From: Burkholderiaceae bacterium
GTDB lineage: Bacteria; Pseudomonadota; Gammaproteobacteria; Burkholderiales; Burkholderiaceae_B
NCBI GenBank assembly: GCA_020851995.1
Contig: JADZBO010000015.1
Location: 1-64,000 of the forward strand
Direction of reading: 5' to 3'
DNA: 64,000 bases
Shown: piece by piece, positions 57,660 to 64,000 of the stretch
Numbering within the stretch: the stretch's first letter is position 1
Layout of the letters: each line of letters opens with the position of its first letter
Translations under genes and position numbers: made by a program
The notes under the pieces: model-generated
What the model was told of the DNA's origin: nothing
The model's database searches: none
What the model saw: only the letters and a program-made list of their open reading frames with translations

Positions 57660-58985
57660 ATGTCACGGGAACAGGTTCTCGAGGTGATCAACAAGCAAAA
57701 AATCGTCGAGTCGCTCGTGCGTGGGCAGGATATGCCTCGTCACCAACTCGTCGAGACGATGCTGCATCGCCAGCACCAGGCAGAGATCGGCACGCTCCTG
57801 AGCCATGCGCCCATCGGGGATATTGCGACGGCGCTCATGGCGATGCCGGCCGAGGGCGCGCGCGCTCTCTGGCTGAACGTGCCCACAAGCCGCAGGGAGG
57901 AACTCCTGCGCGAACTACCCGAAAGCGTGAGTGAACGATTGATGACCGAAGAAATCCAGCCCGAATCCGAAAGCCAGATCATCGCGTTTGAACTGATCGA
58001 AGGACGCTTGCGAAAAAAGCAACTCACACTGCGCGACTCGCTTGAGGGACTCAATCCGGTGTGGATTGATTTGCTGAATTCGTCCAAGGCAGAACGGTCT
58101 TTTATCGGCGAGCATTTTGGCATTGATCTTCCGGATCAGACTCAGGCTGGTGACCTCGAGGTCACGTCACGATTCCATGTCGAGGATGACGACGACATTC
58201 ATTTGCATTCGAACTTCCTGCTCGACCGAGAGGGAGCCTCCCGCAGTATTCCAGTGACCTTTATCCTGCATCAGGGCATTCTGTTTTCGATCCGCGAGGA
58301 AGACCTGCCAGTTTTCCGGTTGCAACGCAGGCGCGCCGCGATTCAGAAGGATTACGTGACAGATTGCCTGGATGTCTTGCTGGATCTGTATGGTGCGGAT
58401 ATTGAATATTCCGCCGATTCGCTTGAAGATATCTACCAGACGCTGGGCAAGGTCGGCCGGCACGTGTTGTCGGAAGCCATCACCGATGAGGACGCCTCGT
58501 CGATTCTGGCCGATATTGCTGAGGAGGAGGATCTCAACGGTCGCATCCGCGCCAACATCATGGACACGCAGCGGGCCGTTTCCTTTCTGATGCGATGCAA
58601 GGTTCTTTCTGCTAACCAGTTTGATGACGCCAAACAGGTGTTTCGCAATATCGAGTCGCTCAACAGCCACACCGCGTTTCTGTTCGATAAGATCAACTTC
58701 CTGATGGATGCGACGATCGGCTTCATCAACATCAACCAGAACAAGCGCGTGTCGCAACTGACTGTGTTCGGGGTCGTGTTCATGCCACTTAACATTCTGG
58801 CGGGTGTCGGCGGCATGTCTGAATTTTCGATGATGACTGAGGGGATTCCCTGGCAGTTGTCCTACGGCGGCGTCATCGTTGCGATGGGCTTGCTCGGTTG
58901 GGCCACTTTTGTCGGTGTGCGCGCGTGGGAGAATCGAAAGATGCGCAATCGCACCAAGGATAAACGCAGGCAGGTCGCGGCATGA
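57660..58985 (+). CDS. CorA-family divalent cation transporter with MgtE-N-like cytoplasmic domain
   Basis: N-terminus MLHRQHQAEIGTLLSHAPIGDIATALMAMPAEGARALWLNVP (MgtE-N-like); C-terminal SQLTVFGVVFMPLNILAGVGGMSEFSMMTEG (CorA-type GMN-like variant 'GVGGMSE') plus 2 TM. Confidence 0.82.
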   Translation: MSREQVLEVINKQKIVESLVRGQDMPRHQLVETMLHRQHQAEIGTLLSHAPIGDIATALMAMPAEGARALWLNVPTSRREELLRELPESVSERLMTEEIQPESESQIIAFELIEGRLRKKQLTLRDSLEGLNPVWIDLLNSSKAERSFIGEHFGIDLPDQTQAGDLEVTSRFHVEDDDDIHLHSNFLLDREGASRSIPVTFILHQGILFSIREEDLPVFRLQRRRAAIQKDYVTDCLDVLLDLYGADIEYSADSLEDIYQTLGKVGRHVLSEAITDEDASSILADIAEEEDLNGRIRANIMDTQRAVSFLMRCKVLSANQFDDAKQVFRNIESLNSHTAFLFDKINFLMDATIGFININQNKRVSQLTVFGVVFMPLNILAGVGGMSEFSMMTEGIPWQLSYGGVIVAMGLLGWATFVGVRAWENRKMRNRTKDKRRQVAA

Positions 58986-59224
58986 ACCAGACGGGCGGGT
59001 CTACCGAAATGGATGGCACCCTGGATGCGCAGCGTCTCATCGAACTCGAAATCAAATCGGCACTCGCCGATGATGCTCTCGACCAGTTGAGCCAGACTCT
59101 GTTTCGGCAACAGGAGCAACTCGATGCTCTCGCCAAGGAGGTCATTCGTTTGCGGGATCTGATTTCCCGGATTGAAGCCGACTCGCCGCGCAGCCTGCGC
59201 GATGAACTGCCGCCGCACTATTAG
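58982..59224 (+). CDS. slyX: SlyX family protein
   Basis: LIELEIKSALADDALDQLSQTLFRQQEQLDALAKEVIRLRDLI..ELPPHY C-terminus. Confidence 0.88.
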   Translation: MNQTGGSTEMDGTLDAQRLIELEIKSALADDALDQLSQTLFRQQEQLDALAKEVIRLRDLISRIEADSPRSLRDELPPHY

Positions 59225-59226
59225 AA

Positions 59227-59318
59227 GACTGCGCCGGGCCTGTTGGAGCAGACTGTGCGGGGTCTGTTGGAGCAGACTGTGCCGGGTCTGTTGGAGCAGA
59301 CTGTGCGGGGCTACCTGG
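59227..59318. repeat. Tandem repeat, 24-bp unit, 3 copies plus a partial, filling the slyX-ybaL convergent gap
   Basis: gactgcgccgggcctgttggagca / gactgtgcggggtctgttggagca / gactgtgccgggtctgttggagca / gactgtgcggggctacctgg. Confidence 0.97.
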
Positions 59319-61011
59319 TGCCCGATTTGCCGTACCGGTCCAGCGCATATTGCAACATGCCGCGGGCGAGTTCGCCTTCACCTAAAAACACCCTTCCCAG
59401 GCCTTCCTGCTCGAGCATTTGGGCCTCTTCCTCGTTATGGGTGCGAAGCACGACCTCAATGGTCGGGTTCAAGGTGCGGGCCGTCGTAATCATTTGTCGG
59501 GCGGCGATCGGATCGGGCGTTGCAACAACCAGCATATCCGCATGCATGATATGGGCCTGGATCAGGACCGCCGGATCGCTCGCGTTGCCATAGACTGCGG
59601 CAATCCCTAGTTTGCGCAACTGTTCCACGCGTTCGCGATCCTGTTCGGCCACGACATGGGGAACGCCGTGTGCGAGCAGGGCGTCGGAGATTCGCCTTCC
59701 CACACGGCCGTAGCCTACCAGCACGACCTGGCCGGACAGGTATTTGTGGTCTGTCGAGGTCGGCAATTGGGATAGTGGATCATCTGGCATTTCAAGCCGG
59801 CGGGCGAGCGCGGATTTGTCTCTCAGCCAGGACTGCAATGGCCCGATTGTCTTGAACACCAGTGGGTTGAGGGCGATCGAAATCAGTGCGGCGGCGAGGA
59901 TCAGGCTGCGACCATCAGCGGGCAATAGCCCGAGGCTGACACCGAGCCCCGCCAGGATGAATGAGAATTCGCCGATCTGCGCGAGGCTCCCCCCCACGGT
60001 GAGGGCGGTATTCAGAGGATAGCGGAAGGCCAGCACGATCAGCGCTGTGATGATCGGCGTGCCCAGCATGATCACGCACAGAATGAGCAGGATACGCAGA
60101 GGCTGATCCAGGATCACCGTCGGATCGAAGAGCATGCCGACTGAAACGAAAAACAGTACCGAGAAGGCATCCCGCAGCGGCAGGGATTCTTCGGCAGCAC
60201 GGTGGCTGAATTCCGATTCCCGCATCATCATTCCCGCAAAGAACGCGCCGAGCGCGAACGACACACCGAACAACTTTGATGCCAGAAACGCGACCGTCAC
60301 CGCGCCCGCGATGACGCAGAGCGTAAAAATCTCGCGCGATCCGGTGCGCGCCGCCTGCCAAAGCAGCCAGGGAAATGCCTTTCGGCCCACCACCACCATC
60401 AGCACGATGAACGCAACGACCTTGAGGAGCGTAATTTCGATGGTGAACCAGAGAGAATCCTGCGTCTCGGTGGGCGCCGCACCCGAAATGAGCCCGGCCA
60501 GCGGTGGAATCAGAACCAGCACCAGCACCATGGCAATATCCTGCACGACGACCCATCCAACGGTGATGTGTCCGTTCATGGAGTCGAGTTGTCCCTGGGC
60601 CACAAGCGCCCGCAGGAGAACAGCAGTACTGGCCACGGAGATCGAAAGTCCAAAGACCAGAGCAGCGCCCGCACTGAACCCCCACAAGTGTGCCAGCCCA
60701 GCACCGAGGGCTGTCGCGGCAGCGATTTGCAGCAGCGCGCCCGGAACGGCGATTTTGCGTACCTTGAGCAGATCGTCCAGCGAAAAGTGCAGCCCGACAC
60801 CGAACATCAGCAGCATGATGCCGATTTCAGAGAGTTCGCCGGCAATTTCGACGTCCGCGATATAGCCCGGGGTAAACGGTCCGATCAGAACGCCGGCCAA
60901 CAGGTAGCCCACCAGCGCTGGAATGCGGATCCGGACCGCGATGAAGCCCATGATGAGCGCGAGCCCGAGCGCTGAGGCGAGGGTGGTAATAAGCGGAAGC
61001 TGGTGGGACAT
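59311..61011 (-). CDS. ybaL: YbaL/Kef-type cation:proton antiporter with RCK/TrkA-N domain
   Basis: GYLLAGVLIGPFTPGYIADVEIAGELSEIGIMLLMFGVGLHFSLDDLL; GQVVLVGYGRVGRRISDALL. Confidence 0.92.
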   Translation of the reverse strand: MSHQLPLITTLASALGLALIMGFIAVRIRIPALVGYLLAGVLIGPFTPGYIADVEIAGELSEIGIMLLMFGVGLHFSLDDLLKVRKIAVPGALLQIAAATALGAGLAHLWGFSAGAALVFGLSISVASTAVLLRALVAQGQLDSMNGHITVGWVVVQDIAMVLVLVLIPPLAGLISGAAPTETQDSLWFTIEITLLKVVAFIVLMVVVGRKAFPWLLWQAARTGSREIFTLCVIAGAVTVAFLASKLFGVSFALGAFFAGMMMRESEFSHRAAEESLPLRDAFSVLFFVSVGMLFDPTVILDQPLRILLILCVIMLGTPIITALIVLAFRYPLNTALTVGGSLAQIGEFSFILAGLGVSLGLLPADGRSLILAAALISIALNPLVFKTIGPLQSWLRDKSALARRLEMPDDPLSQLPTSTDHKYLSGQVVLVGYGRVGRRISDALLAHGVPHVVAEQDRERVEQLRKLGIAAVYGNASDPAVLIQAHIMHADMLVVATPDPIAARQMITTARTLNPTIEVVLRTHNEEEAQMLEQEGLGRVFLGEGELARGMLQYALDRYGKSGTR

Positions 61012-61173
61012 GTCAGATTGCTTGGTCGGTCTTCGACTGGAAAGGCAAGTGCTATTTAACCACTACAGCGTCACGGAACTCATGCCGACCTGCGTTAACA
61101 TCGTGCCGTCGGCCGGCATCTCGCCCGCATTGAACAATTCTTCGGTGCGCACTCGGAACAGCATTGCAAGCTC

Positions 61174-62334
61174 ATGTCACGCATCAAGGTACTGACCATC
61201 TTCGGAACCCGCCCTGAAGCCATCAAGATGGCTCCGCTGGTGTGTGCGTTGCAGGCAGATCCACAGGTTGAGAGCGTGGTGTGCGTGACGGGTCAGCATC
61301 GCGAAATGCTCGATCAGGTGATGCAGCTATTCGCGTTGCGCGCTGATTTCGATCTTGAAGTGATGGTACCCGACCAGACGCTCAACGGGCTCTTTGCCCG
61401 CGTGATCGATCGCATCGATGGCGTAATTGCGCAGGTGCGGCCTGATTTTGTGCTCGTGCATGGTGATACCAGTTCTGCATCTGCTTGCGCGCTTGCCGCA
61501 TTTCATCGTCGCATCCGGGTCGGCCATGTTGAAGCAGGCCTGCGCACCGGTGACCTTGAGCGTCCGTTTCCCGAAGAAATGAACCGTCGGGTCGTGGATG
61601 TGGTGAGCGATTTCATGTTTGCTCCAACTCAGACTTCCCGCCACAACCTGCTGACCGAGAATCTGTCAGGGAAAATCGTCGTGACCGGGAATACCGTGAT
61701 CGATGCGCTTGCGATGACGACGGAACGCTTGAAAACAGATCCGGCGCTGGCTGACCAGGTCAAGGCACGGTATCCATGGATTGACGCACAGCGCAAGGTC
61801 TTGCTGGTGACTGGCCATCGCCGGGAAAGTTTCGGCGAGGGCTTCGTTAATATCTCTGATGCTCTTGCTGATCTGGCCGAAAGGCCGGATCTTCAAATCA
61901 TTTATCCCGTTCATTTAAATCCGCAGGTTCGCGGTATCGTGATGCCCCGTTTGGGCGATCTGCCCAACGTCCACCTCATTGATCCGGTCGATTATCTGGA
62001 TTTTGTCTGGCTGATGCAGCGGGCCGACCTGATTCTCACTGACTCTGGTGGCGTTCAGGAGGAAGCTCCGTACCTCGGCAAACCTGTGCTGGTGATGCGC
62101 GATGTGACCGAGCGCCCGGAAGCTGTGCAGGCAGGTACCGTTGCCCTCGTGGGAGCGGATCGGCGGCGAATTCATCAAGCGGTTGCCCGTTTGCTTGACG
62201 ATGAGTCGTCGGCAGCGGGATTTCAGCGGCGGATTAATCCCTATGGGGACGGTAGGGCGTGCGGACGGATCGTGTCAGCGCTTCTTGGCAGGACATTTGA
62301 AGAGTTTTCTACTGCCGCCGAACGCGCCGTTTGA
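61174..62334 (+). CDS. wecB: UDP-N-acetylglucosamine 2-epimerase (non-hydrolysing)
   Basis: VLTIFGTRPEAIKMAPLV; VTGQHREMLDQV; VHGDTSSA; HVEAGLRTGD; DSGGVQEEAPYLGKPVLVMRDVTERPE. Confidence 0.96.
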   Translation: MSRIKVLTIFGTRPEAIKMAPLVCALQADPQVESVVCVTGQHREMLDQVMQLFALRADFDLEVMVPDQTLNGLFARVIDRIDGVIAQVRPDFVLVHGDTSSASACALAAFHRRIRVGHVEAGLRTGDLERPFPEEMNRRVVDVVSDFMFAPTQTSRHNLLTENLSGKIVVTGNTVIDALAMTTERLKTDPALADQVKARYPWIDAQRKVLLVTGHRRESFGEGFVNISDALADLAERPDLQIIYPVHLNPQVRGIVMPRLGDLPNVHLIDPVDYLDFVWLMQRADLILTDSGGVQEEAPYLGKPVLVMRDVTERPEAVQAGTVALVGADRRRIHQAVARLLDDESSAAGFQRRINPYGDGRACGRIVSALLGRTFEEFSTAAERAV

Positions 62335-62484
62335 AATTGATTCAGTTGAGTCGATCCCCGATTCTGGAGAGGGATTGGAACTAAGTTATATAACCAAAAT
62401 TAATCAAAGATATATATGCTTTTACTACTAAATTAATATTTAATAGTAGAATCCCTAGCTTATCTGATTATCCGTCAATACTTT

Positions 62485-64000
62485 ATGCGCAAGTCAACAA
62501 TCGATACGATCTCCGAGGCGACATTGGCGAGATCGTTGTTGCAGTTGCCGCGCCCAATCAAGCGTCTGGTCGCGTTGGCCGTCGATGGGTTCATGTGCAT
62601 TTTCGCCACGTGGGCAGCGTTATCGCTCCGCCTTGAAACGTGGGTCGGGTTAACTCCGCAATTCCTGGTTGCGTCTGCTTTGTCGCTGGTGGTTGGACTA
62701 TATCTTTTTACACGATTTGGTCTGTATCGGGCGATTTTCCGGTATTCGGGCTGGAATGCAATGATGGGGGTGATCAAGGCCTTTGTACTTTATGGCCTGA
62801 TTTACATGGTGGTGTTCACGTTCGTCGGAGTCGGTGGCGTACCGCGGACAGTTGGCATTATCCAGCCCATGCTGCTGATCATTGGTGTCGGCACGAGCCG
62901 TGTGCTGGTCCGCCATTTACTCAATGCTCATAATCAAAAGATCCGTTCAAAAAACAAAGCGCGCGGCGTCCTGATTTATGGCGCGGGGTTTGCCGGGCAG
63001 CAACTGGCGGCCGCCATGGCCGCTGCGCCAGAGTTCCGGGTTGTCGGATTCATTGACGATGACAAGCGGATGCAAGGCCATCACCTCGATGGCAGGAGAA
63101 TTCACGATCCCGCCAGCCTCGGCGAATTGATTCGATCCCGGGGCGTGGACGATATTCTCCTGGCGGTTCCCTCCGCCACAAAACTTCAGCGTGCGGCGAT
63201 TATTGAAAAGCTGCTTGCCTATCCTGTACAGGTGCGCACACTGCCCGCCATCACCGATCTGGCGTCCGGTCGGGTGACGCTGAGCGATGTGCGCAATGTC
63301 GAAATTGAAGATCTGCTGGGGCGTGATACGGTTGCACCGGACGACAAGCTGCTGGCGATGCATAATCGCGGCAAAGTCGTGATGGTCAGCGGGGCCGGGG
63401 GGAGCATCGGCGGCGAGTTGTGCCGGCAGATTCTGCGAACCGGGCCCTCCCGACTGTTGCTGGTCGATCACAGCGAATATGCGCTCTACGAGATCCATCA
63501 GGCATTGCTTGCAATGGCCCAGTCGTTGCGTCTTTCACAGACGGTGGTGGTGCCACTGCTGGGATCGGTGCTCGACGAAACCCGCATGCGCGACATCATG
63601 CAAACCTGGCATCCGGCTACTGTTTACCACGCTGCCGCGTACAAGCATGTTCCGATGGTCGAGCATAACCTCGCCCAGGGTCTGCGAAACAACATCATCG
63701 GCACCTTCGTGCTTGCGCGCGCATCGCGCGAATTCAACGTCAGTCAGTTTGTGCTGATCAGCACGGACAAGGCCGTGCGCCCGACCAATGTCATGGGCGC
63801 CAGCAAACGGCTTGCCGAGCAGCTTCTGCAGGCACTTGCCACGCAATCGATGTTCAGCGGTTCAGCAAACCCGGCAACCTGTTTCTCGATGGTCCGATTT
63901 GGCAATGTGCTCGATTCGTCGGGATCCGTGGTGCCGCTGTTTCGTAAGCAGATTCAGGGCGGTGGGCCGGTCACGCTGACGCATCCGGATGTGACCCGCT
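62485..64000 (+). CDS. WbpM/CapD-type nucleoside-diphosphate sugar 4,6-dehydratase (truncated by window end)
   Basis: ATG 62485 opens a frame with no stop to 64000 (absent from the ORF list because it runs off the end): 4 TM, GVLIYGAGFAGQQLA, VMVSGAGGSIGGELCRQIL, STDKAVRPTNVMGASKRLAEQ. Confidence 0.94.
   Translation, partial: MRKSTIDTISEATLARSLLQLPRPIKRLVALAVDGFMCIFATWAALSLRLETWVGLTPQFLVASALSLVVGLYLFTRFGLYRAIFRYSGWNAMMGVIKAFVLYGLIYMVVFTFVGVGGVPRTVGIIQPMLLIIGVGTSRVLVRHLLNAHNQKIRSKNKARGVLIYGAGFAGQQLAAAMAAAPEFRVVGFIDDDKRMQGHHLDGRRIHDPASLGELIRSRGVDDILLAVPSATKLQRAAIIEKLLAYPVQVRTLPAITDLASGRVTLSDVRNVEIEDLLGRDTVAPDDKLLAMHNRGKVVMVSGAGGSIGGELCRQILRTGPSRLLLVDHSEYALYEIHQALLAMAQSLRLSQTVVVPLLGSVLDETRMRDIMQTWHPATVYHAAAYKHVPMVEHNLAQGLRNNIIGTFVLARASREFNVSQFVLISTDKAVRPTNVMGASKRLAEQLLQALATQSMFSGSANPATCFSMVRFGNVLDSSGSVVPLFRKQIQGGGPVTLTHPDVTR

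Overview
This is a GC-rich window from a betaproteobacterial (probably Burkholderiales) chromosome. The order leuC-leuD-leuB-asd-fimV-truA-trpF supports that placement (inference). It opens with the last 18 codons of guaA. Next come a small accessory stretch (ParD/RelE-type toxin-antitoxin pair, a decayed FtsX-like permease fragment, an orphan RHH antitoxin) and a divergent redox module (SHP/DUF1924 cytochrome, diheme cytochrome c, PepSY protein and ferric-reductase-like flavoprotein facing PepSY, response regulator and sensor kinase). A respiratory formate dehydrogenase operon follows, whose alpha subunit has an in-frame TGA (selenocysteine) and a visible SECIS-like hairpin, plus fdhE. After that come an acyl-CoA/PLP-enzyme catabolic cluster and a compact Flp/Tad-type secretion locus whose ATPase carries an N-terminal FHA domain. 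The rest is mostly core genes (thrB, dusA, CBS protein, yihY, DUF2069, selO, aroC, leuCDB, asd, fimV, truA, trpF, tRNA-Val, CorA-type transporter, slyX, ybaL), ending in a polysaccharide locus (wecB, wbpM-like, truncated by the window). The most unusual window-scale signal is a set of short tandem-repeat arrays with unrelated unit sequences (9, 12, 16, 21, 24, 24, 27, 28 and 35 bp). They sit at gene junctions, start codons or low-complexity coding tracts. One forms a 54-codon (ARTT)n micro-ORF joined by ATGA overlaps to DUF2069 and selO; another triplicates a translation start region. All family calls come from reading translated sequence; no database search was run.
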